A stretch of 28,592 bases of DNA from Planctomycetia bacterium (GTDB lineage: Bacteria > Planctomycetota > Phycisphaerae > Phycisphaerales > SM1A02): the NCBI GenBank assembly GCA_005799475.1, contig SYGQ01000178.1:1-28592 (forward strand), written 5' to 3'. Positions 8,815 to 17,368 of the stretch are shown piece by piece. Made by a program: the position numbers and the translations under genes. The notes under the pieces are model-generated. The model was not told where the DNA came from. It searched no databases and saw nothing but the letters and a program-made list of their open reading frames with translations. The first letter of the stretch is position 1. Every line of letters begins with the position of its first letter.

Positions 8815-10469
8815 GACACTTCGGCAACGCCTGCCTCGTCGTCGGTGTCGGCGTGGTGTTCTCGGCAATCGCGGTCGCCGACCCACCCGCGATCCGCTTC
8901 GAAGACGCCACACCCGCGAGCGGGATCGACTTCACGACAACCTCGGGCGTTGATCCGAGCACACAGATTGTCGAAGTCAAGGGGGGCGGCGTGGCGCTCA
9001 TCGACTACGACCGCGACGGCGACCTCGATGTGCTGTTCCCCAACGGCGCCACGGTCGCCGCGCCTTCGCGCGGTCCCGGTGCGCGCCTCTATCAGAATCT
9101 CGGGGGACTCAAGTTTCGTGACGCGACCGCCGAGAGCGGGCTCGATCATCACGCTTGGAGCTTCGGGTGCGCGGTGGGTGATGTCGATGCGGACGGGTAC
9201 GACGATGTCTATGTCGCGTGCCTGGGCGGCGACCGTCTCTGGCGCGGCGCTCCTGGGGGCCGATTCGTCGACGGCACTTCGGCAGCGGGTCTCGGCCTTG
9301 ACGACGACTGGTCCACGAGCGCCACGTTCGCGGACTTCGATCGCGACGGCGACCTCGACCTCTATGTCACGAACTACCTTCGCTACGACCCCGAGCATCC
9401 GGTGGCCAATGCGCACTTCCGTGGGCTCGAAGTCCTCGGCGGCCCCAAGGGCCTGGTGCCGTCACCCGATCGCCTGCATCGCAATGACGGCGGCCGTTTC
9501 GTGGATGTCAGCGACACATCGGGGATCCGCACGGCGAAACCAAGTTTTGGCCTGAACGCCGTGGCGACCGACTTCACCCATGATGGTCGAGCCGACCTCT
9601 TCGTCGGCAATGACTCTATGCCGAACTTCTTGCTCGAGAACCTCGGTGGCATGACCTTCCGCGAGGTCGGTCAGCAGGCCGGGTGCGCGACAACGATCGA
9701 CGGCGCCGCACAGGCGACCATGGGGCTCGCGCTTGGCGACATCAATGGAGACTTGCACCCGGACATCCTCACGACCGTGTTCAGCGACGACACCAACACG
9801 CTCTTCGCGTCGCGTCCACGAGGTGGATTCGACGACGCCTCCGCGCGCTACGGCGTTGGCGCGCCCTCGCGCACGCTGTGCGGATGGGCGGCCGCGCTCG
9901 CGGACCTCGACCACGACGCCGACGAGGACATCCTTGTCGTCAACGGGCATGTGTATCCACAGGCCACGCGCGAGATCATGAACAGCTCGTACCGCCAGCC
10001 GAAACTCCTCATGGCACGCGAGGGAGCCCGGTTCGTGGCCGTGAGCGACCCGTCGCAGCGCTGGCTGAGTGAGCTGCGACGCGACCGCAGTGCTGTCTTT
10101 GCCGATCTGGACGCCGACGGCGACATCGACGCGGTCGTGACGGGCCTCAACGAGCCCGTGCAGGTGCTGCGAAATCTGCACGATTCCCCCGTGGATTGGG
10201 TCGAGATTGAACTCGATGATGCCGCGACGCCGGGAAACCGTCGAGGTGTCGGCGCCCGCGTGGAACTCACGCAGAGCGCCACCACACAAGTGCGCTGGAT
10301 CGTCGGCGGCGGTCCGTTCCAGTCCACCGCGTGGAACATCGCCCACTTCGGCATCGGCGCGCCAAGAGCGGGCGAGGAGCTGCCCATCAATGTGCGCGTC
10401 ACCTGGCCCGATGGCGAGTGCACAACGCAGACGGTCACGCGTGGCACTCGCGCCAAAGTTTCGCGCTAG
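8811..10469 (+). CDS. CRTAC1-type FG-GAP repeat protein with ASPIC/UnbV domain
   Basis: The 552-residue product starts with a signal peptide (MRHFGNACLVVGVG...IAVADPP), so it is exported. FG-GAP calcium loops run through the body: DYDRDGDLDV, DVDADGYDDV, DFDRDGDLDL, DFTHDGRADL, DINGDLHPDI, DLDHDADEDI and DLDADGDIDA, enough for a seven-bladed propeller. The C-terminal part matches ASPIC/UnbV (VGARVELTQSATTQVRW, then INVRVTWPDGE). The start is TTG, overlapping the TGA of the upstream TPR gene, which points to translational coupling. It is a paralogue of the protein at 1747-3621 but shorter and without that protein's N-terminal anchor. The gene ends 15 bp from the convergent cls stop. The molecular role of the family is not established. 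Confidence 0.88.
   Translation: MRHFGNACLVVGVGVVFSAIAVADPPAIRFEDATPASGIDFTTTSGVDPSTQIVEVKGGGVALIDYDRDGDLDVLFPNGATVAAPSRGPGARLYQNLGGLKFRDATAESGLDHHAWSFGCAVGDVDADGYDDVYVACLGGDRLWRGAPGGRFVDGTSAAGLGLDDDWSTSATFADFDRDGDLDLYVTNYLRYDPEHPVANAHFRGLEVLGGPKGLVPSPDRLHRNDGGRFVDVSDTSGIRTAKPSFGLNAVATDFTHDGRADLFVGNDSMPNFLLENLGGMTFREVGQQAGCATTIDGAAQATMGLALGDINGDLHPDILTTVFSDDTNTLFASRPRGGFDDASARYGVGAPSRTLCGWAAALADLDHDADEDILVVNGHVYPQATREIMNSSYRQPKLLMAREGARFVAVSDPSQRWLSELRRDRSAVFADLDADGDIDAVVTGLNEPVQVLRNLHDSPVDWVEIELDDAATPGNRRGVGARVELTQSATTQVRWIVGGGPFQSTAWNIAHFGIGAPRAGEELPINVRVTWPDGECTTQTVTRGTRAKVSR
9342..9362 (+). repeat. 21-nt repeat encoding an FG-GAP loop (copy 2)
   Basis: This copy is identical to 2452-2472. 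It lies in the third FG-GAP repeat of the second CRTAC1-type protein and encodes the same RDGDLDL core. Confidence 0.8.
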
Positions 10470-10484
10470 GGCTCCGTTTCTGGG

Positions 10485-12002
10485 CTAGATCAACGGCGAG
10501 GCAAGTGCCGCTGCGTTGTACTTGAGTCGCGCGAGTATTGGGAGGTCACGCCACGCGTCGGGATCGACTTCCACGCTTGCCTCGATGTATGACTGTTGCA
10601 ACTGGCGGACTTGCCTCGTGAAGGCATCGTCGTAGATGATCGCGCTGCACTCGAAGTTGATCTCAAAGCTCCGTCGATCAAGGTTGCTCGATGTCACGAT
10701 GGCGAAGAGGCCATCCACGGAGACCGTCTTGGCGTGGAGGAGCCCCTTCGTGTATTCGTGAATGCGCACGCCCGCGGCAAGCAGTGCCGGATAGCGACCG
10801 CGGCTGGCTAGGGCAACGATCCTGCTGTTGTTGCGCCGCGGTACGACGACATGGACGGCGATGCCGCGTTGCGCGGCCACGCAAATCGCGCTCACCATGT
10901 CCATGTCGGGCACGAAGTAGGGGGTCGTGAGCACGATCTCTTTCCGCGCGACCTGAATCGATCCCAAGAGAAGATGCCGCACCGCGTCGTTGTCATAGTT
11001 GGGACCCGACGCAAGAATCTGCGCCGTGACGCCGTCGGCGTGAAATGGCGGCTGGTTCTGAAGGATCGGCGCCAGCGACTCGTTCGTGTCCAAGTACCAA
11101 TCCTCGGCGAACAGGAGCTGCAGTTCGCGGGTGACGGGGCCGTCGAGTCGCACCATGCAGTCGACCCACGGAGCAAACCGGGGCTGCACTGCGAACTCGG
11201 GAGCCGCGACATTCATGCTGCCGACCCACCCAAGAACGCCATCAACCACCATGATCTTCCTGTGATTGCGCACATCGAGGCGGTGGAAGAGCGCGCGGAG
11301 GTAGCGCGTCGGGAGCGCGGCAACCACTCGAACTCCGCTGGCGCGCAGGCGACGGCAAGACGCCGAGCGCAGGAATCGCCGGGATCCCTGGCCGTCCACG
11401 AGGACGCGGCACGCCACGCCTCGGGCCGCCGCCGACGACAGGGCGTGAGCGAATGCCTCCCCGATTCGGTCATCGAGCCAGATGTAGGTGATGAGGTGCA
11501 CGCTCTGCGTGGCGCGATCGATGTCCGCGATCATCGCACTCGCGGCCGATGCCGCGTCGGGAAGGAGCTGCACGCGGTTCCCGGCCAGTTGCGCCGAGTG
11601 AGAGGTGTGCCGTGCAATCGCGGCGACCTGCATGTCTGTGGGGTCGAGCGCGGTCTCGTGCGCGCGCGGGTCGTCGTGCCGGTGGTACCTCGGTTGGTCG
11701 AAGGCGGCGATGATCTGGCGATGCAGGCGACGGCGTGCGGCGCCGAGTTGGCACTCGCCCAGCAGCAAGTACGCCACGATCCCGAGGATCGGCAGCGTGA
11801 GGACAACAAAGATCCACGCCGTGGCGACAGCAGGGCGCGACCCCTTGCGAACCACGATCACGCATGTCAACACGATGCGTCCGACGAGTTCGACCACCAT
11901 GCCCCAGGTCGCCCACGCGCCGGCCGCACTCAGGGACTCCCACCAGAGGAAACTGAACGGATTCTGCTGAGCGAAGAGGGCGCTGGCGATCCAGCCGATC
12001 AC
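10485..12002 (-). CDS. cls: Cardiolipin synthase-type phospholipase D
   Basis: This 505-residue protein has two N-terminal membrane helices (about 25-45 and 55-80), the second ending in the family-typical LPILGIVAYLLLGE. Two HKD phospholipase D catalytic motifs follow: HRKIMVVD (before GWVGSMN) and HAKTVSVD (before TSSNLDRRSFEINFE). Bacterial cardiolipin synthases of this layout transfer a phosphatidyl group between two phosphatidylglycerols, releasing glycerol, at the cytoplasmic membrane. Length and domain order match the family. The start is GTG, one base after the greA stop, so it is the last gene of the murC-to-cls operon. It ends 15 bp from a convergent stop. The family is certain; the exact phospholipid substrate is inferred. 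Confidence 0.93.
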   Translation of the reverse strand: MIGWIASALFAQQNPFSFLWWESLSAAGAWATWGMVVELVGRIVLTCVIVVRKGSRPAVATAWIFVVLTLPILGIVAYLLLGECQLGAARRRLHRQIIAAFDQPRYHRHDDPRAHETALDPTDMQVAAIARHTSHSAQLAGNRVQLLPDAASAASAMIADIDRATQSVHLITYIWLDDRIGEAFAHALSSAAARGVACRVLVDGQGSRRFLRSASCRRLRASGVRVVAALPTRYLRALFHRLDVRNHRKIMVVDGVLGWVGSMNVAAPEFAVQPRFAPWVDCMVRLDGPVTRELQLLFAEDWYLDTNESLAPILQNQPPFHADGVTAQILASGPNYDNDAVRHLLLGSIQVARKEIVLTTPYFVPDMDMVSAICVAAQRGIAVHVVVPRRNNSRIVALASRGRYPALLAAGVRIHEYTKGLLHAKTVSVDGLFAIVTSSNLDRRSFEINFECSAIIYDDAFTRQVRQLQQSYIEASVEVDPDAWRDLPILARLKYNAAALASPLI

Positions 12003-12003
12003 G

Positions 12004-12471
12004 CTAGGCCACGATTTCGAGGACGGTGAGCCGGCGTTCGCCGCGCGGGAGGTTCACGCGGACAGTCATCCCGACGCGGACCTTCATGAGGGCCTCGCCC
12101 ATCGGGCTCGTTCCGGTGACCTCGTGATAGTCGAAGTCGCCCTCGTCCGAAAGGCTCGACACGAGCTTGTAGAGCTCTTCCCGCCCCGTGCCCTCGTCCT
12201 TCACACGGATCGTCGCGCCGAGGAACACCATGTCGCTGGGCATCTCCGAGGCGTCGACCACCTGCACCGATCGCAGGCGATCCTCAAGCTCCTTGATGCG
12301 CGAGTTGTTCAACGACTTGTCTTCACGGGCGGCGTGGTAGTCCGCGTTCTCTCGGAGATCGCCCTGCGCGCGCGCCTCGGCGATGCGCACAGTCAGCACC
12401 TTGTCGAGTGCATGCATCTCGGCAAGTTGCCGCTCAAGTCGCGCCTTGTCGGCCCGTGTCACGAGTTCCAT
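12004..12471 (-). CDS. greA: Transcription elongation factor GreA
   Basis: The product is 155 residues, the usual GreA length. The N-terminal coiled coil carries the conserved GDLRENADYHAAREDK, whose acidic tip reaches the RNA polymerase active site to stimulate cleavage of backtracked transcripts. The C-terminal FKBP-like domain includes YHEVTGTSPMGEALMKVRVG. The ATG at 12471 is chosen because it begins the family-typical N-terminus and is preceded by GAAGGG with 4 nt spacing. Upstream in-frame codons run into a different, membrane-protein frame. It lies 14 bp after the membrane protein gene and 1 bp before cls. Placement in a cell-wall operon is unusual but need not be functional. Confidence 0.93.
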   Translation of the reverse strand: MELVTRADKARLERQLAEMHALDKVLTVRIAEARAQGDLRENADYHAAREDKSLNNSRIKELEDRLRSVQVVDASEMPSDMVFLGATIRVKDEGTGREELYKLVSSLSDEGDFDYHEVTGTSPMGEALMKVRVGMTVRVNLPRGERRLTVLEIVA

Positions 12472-12485
12472 TGGACCCTTCGAGG

Positions 12486-13139
12486 CTATCCCACGCGTGG
12501 GGGGTGGGCAAGCATGGGGCCGCGTCCGCCGGCGACGATGGCCGATGCGCCCACCCCGATGACGAGGAGGGCGAGATTGGCTCCAGACGCGCCGACGAGG
12601 GCACGCCAGTCTCCGGGAGTCGGCATCGATGCGGTGGCGCCCATCGCGTCGACCACCCCGGGGATGCCGGTACCAAGCCATGCAATGGATGTGATGCCGG
12701 TCGAGAGGGCGAGCACGACGGCCATGGCCACAGCGCGCACGACCGCCGACGAGGTCGCCGCACCGAAGGCGACCACGCCGGCCACGCCCGTCATGGCCGA
12801 GAGGGCAAGCGCATCGATGAGCAGCGTTCGCTCGATGGACCACGGCGTCGCCAGTCGCAAGGGCCACATCACCGCCTGAAAGAGAACCATGAGCGTCATC
12901 ATTTCGACGAGCGTGACCGCGACACACCGGCGGGGTGTAGCAAGAGTCAGTCGCAGCAGCGGCCACGCCACCAACAGCCCGGCGACCGTGGCCAACAGGC
13001 TGATTCGCACGGGCGGGAAGAGGCTCGCAAGCGCCAATGACTCGGGAACGCGTGCACCCAGTCCAAGGGCAAGCGCGCCGACGAACCAGCCTCCGGCGGC
13101 CACGACAAGAAAGCGCGGCTGCTCAATGGCTGCCGACAT
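12486..13139 (-). CDS. Unrecognised six-helix membrane protein
   Basis: The 217-residue product is almost entirely hydrophobic, with about six predicted membrane helices (near 10-28, 44-63, 74-95, 106-130, 133-153 and 186-206), and no motif that I recognise. The ATG at 13139 lies inside the end of the ftsQ-like gene (17-bp overlap), which suggests translational coupling. It occupies the place where ftsA and ftsZ follow ftsQ in a standard division/cell-wall cluster. A role in the envelope or in division is possible from context only. The gene is likely real because the hydrophobic pattern is continuous and it fills the gap between ftsQ and greA exactly. Confidence 0.75.
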   Translation of the reverse strand: MSAAIEQPRFLVVAAGGWFVGALALGLGARVPESLALASLFPPVRISLLATVAGLLVAWPLLRLTLATPRRCVAVTLVEMMTLMVLFQAVMWPLRLATPWSIERTLLIDALALSAMTGVAGVVAFGAATSSAVVRAVAMAVVLALSTGITSIAWLGTGIPGVVDAMGATASMPTPGDWRALVGASGANLALLVIGVGASAIVAGGRGPMLAHPPRVG

Positions 13140-13926
13140 AATCAACGGAGAGGTCGATCGAGGCCGGGCCGGCCGCGTCGATGCGCCCGTACTGAGTCTG
13201 CAACATCGAGATGTAACGGAGCTTCTGTGACGCGGGTACTTCGGCGGCGGCTTCTGCTCCGGGCGCTCGTCCCCAGTTGAGGCGGCATCCTCCGACGGTG
13301 GTGAGCGCGAGCGTCTGATGGTCGCGATACTGACTGACATCAACGGAGGCGATCTGCGCGCGCCATCGCTGGAGCGCAACGAGTTTGGCCATCTCGAGCC
13401 CCGCCACGAGGTCGGCGCCTTGCCAGACCTCACCGGCGCGCGATGGCCGCGGCAGCGTGACGCCGGTGATCCGCGTGATCGCAGGAGCCGTGCCGTGTCC
13501 GTACGAGCGGGGCATCAGTCGCCCTTCGGAGTCGATGAGATGATCGCCGTCTCGATCGGCGACGATCGCGGTCGGCTGCGCGAACTCCCCAGTGACGCTG
13601 ATGCCGCCATGGCCCGTCCGACGGACCTGTTGGACCGACTCGAACCAGCCGCTCGCCTCGAGCATCACACGCGCGCGCTCGAGACCGGCGCGGTCATATG
13701 GATCCGTTCCGACCTCGCGGGCGACCGCATCCTGAAGCGGGGCGAGATCTTCCGGCCCCATCCAGCGGGGCGGTTGCTCGAATGAAACCTCGATGCGATG
13801 GGTGCGTGCGTCCGACGCGGAGGACCTGAGTGCCGGGATCGCGACCGCGAAGGTCACGCTGCACAGCGCGATGAACGACACACCCGCACCGATCCATGCC
13901 ATCCGTGGCGAGCACCAATCCTTCAT
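13123..13926 (-). CDS. ftsQ: FtsQ/DivIB-like cell division protein
   Basis: This 267-residue protein has one membrane helix near the N-terminus (about 11-32, GAGVSFIALCSVTFAVAIPA) and an extracytoplasmic part. That part begins with a POTRA-like segment (HRIEVSFEQPP, later RAGLERARVMLEASGWFESV), the layout of FtsQ/DivIB. In other bacteria FtsQ links FtsB/FtsL into the division machinery. The sequence is divergent, so the call rests on topology, size and position: it follows ddl directly with an ATGA overlap, as in the classic murC-murB-ddl-ftsQ order. In-frame codons upstream of 13926 lie inside ddl and are not used. No ftsA or ftsZ follows. Confidence 0.72.
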   Translation of the reverse strand: MKDWCSPRMAWIGAGVSFIALCSVTFAVAIPALRSSASDARTHRIEVSFEQPPRWMGPEDLAPLQDAVAREVGTDPYDRAGLERARVMLEASGWFESVQQVRRTGHGGISVTGEFAQPTAIVADRDGDHLIDSEGRLMPRSYGHGTAPAITRITGVTLPRPSRAGEVWQGADLVAGLEMAKLVALQRWRAQIASVDVSQYRDHQTLALTTVGGCRLNWGRAPGAEAAAEVPASQKLRYISMLQTQYGRIDAAGPASIDLSVDYVGSH

Positions 13927-14879
13927 GTGGCGTCCCCATTCGCGGGGGACGGCTCGCTTGATCGTCGACGCCTCTGGGTCCCCTTCATCCTGCCGATGGC
14001 GCGGTGGACGAGGCGTCCGCAGACTTCCGAGAAGGGGATGCCAGCGTGCGCGGCCGCCTTCGGAACCAGAGAATGATCGGTCATGCCGGGCATCGAATTG
14101 ATCTCGAGGAACCATGCGCCTTCGCCGTCGACCATGAAATCCAGTCGGGCGATGTCACGACATCCAATGCGCTCGTAGAGGAACTTCGACGCGCGAGCGA
14201 TCTCCTCCTTCACTTCGGGCGAGAGTTCTGGATCGAGCACATACTTCGTGTCGTTGCGCTCGTACTTGGCGTCGTAGTCGTAGAACTCCGCGGCCGGGAT
14301 CACTTCGATGAAGGGGAGCAGATCGCGCTCGAGAACGCCGACGGTGATCTCGCGTCCCTGCACAAGCGCCTCCGCCATGAGGTTGGGGAAGCGTCCTTCA
14401 AGTTCCTCGCGCGCGGCCGCGACCTGTTCGTCGGTGAAGCAGCGGCGGACGCCGACGCTCGATCCATCTTCGATCGGCTTGACGACGATGGGGAGTGGCA
14501 GGTCGCAGGGCTCGCCCTTCTTGAGGAGCCGCGCCCTCGGTGTGCGCACTCCTGCCGCGCGGGCAAAGAGCTTCGACGCCGCCTTGTCCATCGACACGCG
14601 CGCCGCACGCGGGCGGCTGCCCACATACGGGCGTCCGTCGGCCTCGAGTTCTTCCTGCAACGGTCCGCCCTCTCCGTAGGGGCCATGCAGCACAGGGAAG
14701 ATCGCGTCGCCGGGCATGCCGCGAAGGTCAGCGGCGGTGGCTCGGTCGATGACTTGTTCGTGCACGACGAATCCTCCCGCGTCGCGCAGTGCCTGCGCGA
14801 CCATCGCACCCGAACGGATGCTGATGTCGCGTTCGGCGTCCGGACCACCCATCAACACAAGCACGCTGATATCACTCAT
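13923..14879 (-). CDS. ddl: D-alanine--D-alanine ligase
   Basis: This 318-residue ATP-grasp enzyme joins two D-alanines for the peptidoglycan stem peptide in the cytoplasm. The N-terminus has the family signature VLMGGPDAERDISIRSG. The ATP-grasp core includes LPIVVKPIEDGSSVGV, and the metal/product site reads FLEINSMPGMTDHSLVPKAA. Length is typical, apart from a basic, Ser/Pro-rich tail of about 20 residues. The ATG at 14879 overlaps the murB stop, and its own stop overlaps the ftsQ-like start, so translation is probably coupled through the cluster. Confidence 0.95.
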   Translation of the reverse strand: MSDISVLVLMGGPDAERDISIRSGAMVAQALRDAGGFVVHEQVIDRATAADLRGMPGDAIFPVLHGPYGEGGPLQEELEADGRPYVGSRPRAARVSMDKAASKLFARAAGVRTPRARLLKKGEPCDLPLPIVVKPIEDGSSVGVRRCFTDEQVAAAREELEGRFPNLMAEALVQGREITVGVLERDLLPFIEVIPAAEFYDYDAKYERNDTKYVLDPELSPEVKEEIARASKFLYERIGCRDIARLDFMVDGEGAWFLEINSMPGMTDHSLVPKAAAHAGIPFSEVCGRLVHRAIGRMKGTQRRRRSSEPSPANGDAT

Positions 14880-15832
14880 GGAAGTTCACCTCGTCGGGAC
14901 CACACCACCACCTCGCGCTCGAGGCGGACTCCTGTGCGCTCCAAGACCCGTAGTTGTACCTCAGCCGCGACCGCAAGGACATCGGTCGCCGAGCCGCCCT
15001 CACGGAGCGCGATGAAGTTCCCATGCACGGGGCTGACATAGGCCCCGCCGCATGAAAAGCCCTTCAACTTCGCTTCGTCGATGAGGCGTCCGGCACTCGT
15101 GCGCAATCCTGTAGACGCCTCGACCGGATTGCGGAACATGCACCCCGCCGAGCGGTCGGCCATTGGTTGGGATCTCGACTTGTACGCGAAGATCTCCTTG
15201 ACGCGCGCACGAATCGTCTCGCGGTCGCCGCTCATGAGCGCAAGATCCGCCCAGAGGACGATGCCGCGGGGGAGGTTCGTGTGTCGATACGAGAACCCAG
15301 CCTCCGCCGCGGAGATGTCGCTGCGAACTCCCGAGTGCGTGAGCATGCCAACGCTCGACACAGCCTGCGCGGTGTCGCCGAACGCGCCACCGGCATTCAT
15401 GGTGATGGCGCCGCCGACGCTGGCGGGAATCCCGGCGAGCTGTGAGAGACCATCGAGGCCCCGTCGCGCGCACTCCTGCACAAGTTTCATGAGGTCGGCG
15501 CCGGCCCATGCGCGCACGGGCGCTGGCCCGTCTCGATCGAACTCAACGGTGTGGAAGCAGGGCGCATCGAGTCGGACGACGACGCCGTCGACGCCTTCAT
15601 CGGCGACGAGGAGGTTCGCGCCCGAACCAAGAACGCGCAGTGGCGTCCCGGTCTCATGGCACCGTGTCACCAGCGTGGAGAGGGCATCGGTGGTCTTGGG
15701 CGTGACGAGCGCGTCGGCGCATCCGCCGACCTTGAACCATGTGAGCCCGCCCAGCGGTGCGTCGAGCTCGACTGTGGCGGCGAGGCCGTCGAAGAGGCTC
15801 GGCTGCTGTACGAGGAGCGCGTGCATCGTCAT
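14876..15832 (-). CDS. murB: UDP-N-acetylenolpyruvoylglucosamine reductase
   Basis: MurB reduces UDP-GlcNAc-enolpyruvate to UDP-MurNAc with NADPH and FAD. The 318-residue sequence shows the FAD-binding segments TWFKVGGCADALVTPKT and LGSGANLLVADEGVDGVV, then GIPASVGGAITMNAGGAFGD. The active-site segment is SAGCMFRNP, where a Cys stands at the position of the proton-donating Ser of many MurBs; this variant occurs elsewhere in the family. YRHTNLP and the short C-terminal domain fit the type II (no extra loop) form. The ATG at 15832 overlaps the murC stop (ATGA). A second in-frame ATG lies two codons downstream. Confidence 0.95.
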   Translation of the reverse strand: MTMHALLVQQPSLFDGLAATVELDAPLGGLTWFKVGGCADALVTPKTTDALSTLVTRCHETGTPLRVLGSGANLLVADEGVDGVVVRLDAPCFHTVEFDRDGPAPVRAWAGADLMKLVQECARRGLDGLSQLAGIPASVGGAITMNAGGAFGDTAQAVSSVGMLTHSGVRSDISAAEAGFSYRHTNLPRGIVLWADLALMSGDRETIRARVKEIFAYKSRSQPMADRSAGCMFRNPVEASTGLRTSAGRLIDEAKLKGFSCGGAYVSPVHGNFIALREGGSATDVLAVAAEVQLRVLERTGVRLEREVVVWSRRGELP

Positions 15833-17331
15833 CCTCGATCGGGGGCGGCGACCGCCCTCGCGAGTGTGCTTGACGCTCCGCCGTGCATCGAACTGGATCG
15901 CAGGAGATCGTGTGCGATGGCATCCACGGGTCCCGCGCCCATCACCACGATGAGATCGCCATCACGCGCATCATCTTGGAGAAACGCGGTGATGGCCTCG
16001 AACGAATCGATGGCTCGCGCGGGAGTCCCCCGGTCATTGAGTCGCTGCGCGAGGTCGCCCGAACAGACCCGCGTCCGTTCGATCTCGCTGTCGCGCACAA
16101 AGTAGATCGGTGCCACCACGACGAGGTCCGCCTTCGTGAAGCTCTGAGCGAATTGCTCGAGGAGAAATCTGGTCCGACTGTGCTGGTGGGGTTGGAACAC
16201 GCAAATGAGTCGCGGCGGGTTCTCCGCGGCTCGGAGGGCGGCGAGGGTCCGTTCACACTCGGTGGGGTGGTGCCCGTAGTCGTCGTACACGCGAACCGAC
16301 GCGCCGCTCTTCGTCCGGCACTGCCCAAGGAACTGCATACGCCGCTCGATCCCTCCGAAGGACTCAATCGCGGCCACGATGCCGGTCTGCGACGCGCCCA
16401 GCCACGACGCGAGGATCGCCGCCGCGGCCGCATTGAGTGCGTTGTGTTCGCCCACGATCTGGGCGCGGAAGGCGAAGAGACACTCGTCCTTTCGCCAGAC
16501 GCTCGTCGATCCCTTCTCCGGATCGTGATCGACCCGGTAGTCGGCCGACGGGGACCATCCAAAGGTCGAGTGCGCGCACGCAAGGCCGCTTGCGACCGCG
16601 CGCCGATGGGCTCCTTCGTGAGCGATGAGCAGTCGGCCGCCCGCCTCGGCAGCGGGCAACAATCCTGCAAAGGCACGAAACGCTCTCACGATTTCGTCGA
16701 GCGAGTCGTACACATCAAGGTGGTCCTCCTCGACATTGTTGATCAGCGCGAGTGTGGGTCGGTGCCAGTGGAAGGACCGGTTGAACTCGCAGGCCTCAGC
16801 GACAAAGATCCCCGGCGATCCAGCGAGGTGCCCGACGCCGATGAGTTCGGATCCGGTCCTCGTTCCACCGCCGAGTTGCGGGCAGGTCGCCCCCACGATG
16901 ACGGAAGGATCGAGGCCGCAGCTGACGAGGATGTGTGAGAGGAGGGCAGTGGTGGTGCTCTTGCCGTGCGTTCCCGCGATCGAGACCGCCGTGCGACCGG
17001 CCTGCGCGCGTCCGAGTGCTTCGGCGTAACTGATGGCTTCGATCCCGAGTTCCCCGGCTCGGACAAGTTCTGGGTGGTCAGGTCGGATCGCGGCGCTTGC
17101 GATGACGAGGTCGGTTTCCGATGCGAGGTGGCCCGGGTCAGCGCCAATGTCGACGCCGATGCCCGCCTCCCGGAGTGCTTCGACCGTGACGGATTCGGAC
17201 TGATCCGACCCTCGGACCGATGCCCCGCGGGACTTGAGCATGAGGGCGAGCCCGCTCATCCCGCATCCCCCGATCCCGATGAAGTGAAGGCGACATCCAG
17301 ACCAGCACGACGCATCCATGCGCGAACTCAT
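15829..17331 (-). CDS. murC: UDP-N-acetylmuramate--L-alanine ligase
   Basis: MurC adds L-alanine to UDP-MurNAc, the first step of stem peptide assembly. The 500-residue sequence carries the Mur ligase features in order: the Rossmann-like N-terminus RLHFIGIGGCGMSGLALML, the ATP loop IAGTHGKSTTTALLSHIL, the central EACEFNRSF and NNVEEDHLDVY, and the C-terminal domain YDDYGHHPTE with FQPHQHSRT. I chose the ATG at 17331 because TAAAGT on the minus strand ends exactly 7 nt before it, as expected for a leaderless start. A GTG at 17340 and an ATG at 17316 are alternatives. It is the first gene of the operon running to cls. Confidence 0.95.
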   Translation of the reverse strand: MSSRMDASCWSGCRLHFIGIGGCGMSGLALMLKSRGASVRGSDQSESVTVEALREAGIGVDIGADPGHLASETDLVIASAAIRPDHPELVRAGELGIEAISYAEALGRAQAGRTAVSIAGTHGKSTTTALLSHILVSCGLDPSVIVGATCPQLGGGTRTGSELIGVGHLAGSPGIFVAEACEFNRSFHWHRPTLALINNVEEDHLDVYDSLDEIVRAFRAFAGLLPAAEAGGRLLIAHEGAHRRAVASGLACAHSTFGWSPSADYRVDHDPEKGSTSVWRKDECLFAFRAQIVGEHNALNAAAAAILASWLGASQTGIVAAIESFGGIERRMQFLGQCRTKSGASVRVYDDYGHHPTECERTLAALRAAENPPRLICVFQPHQHSRTRFLLEQFAQSFTKADLVVVAPIYFVRDSEIERTRVCSGDLAQRLNDRGTPARAIDSFEAITAFLQDDARDGDLIVVMGAGPVDAIAHDLLRSSSMHGGASSTLARAVAAPDRG

Positions 17332-17338
17332 AGGTCTC

Positions 17339-17344
17339 ACTTTA
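17339..17344 (-). promoter_or_regulatory. Candidate -10 element (leaderless) for murC
   Basis: The minus strand reads TAAAGT, then seven bases, then the murC ATG at 17331. No Shine-Dalgarno site of ordinary strength and no clear -35 are visible. The candidate -10 for the divergent regulator gene lies 24 bp away. Confidence 0.45.
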
Positions 17345-17368
17345 TCGGCACGCGGGCAAACACGCCTC

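Noticed and set aside
10851..12029. Open frame of 392 codons on the plus strand opposite cls
   Set aside because: It is a high-GC shadow of the phospholipase D gene, with a basic, low-complexity composition and no motif; the minus strand has both HKD motifs.
12472..12966. Upstream extension of the greA frame
   Set aside because: The added residues are His/Arg-rich shadow translation of the membrane protein gene; GreA starts with its normal N-terminus at 12471 after a ribosome-binding site.
13140..13433. Upstream extension of the six-helix membrane protein frame
   Set aside because: It lies in the ftsQ-like gene in another frame and has a different, polar composition.
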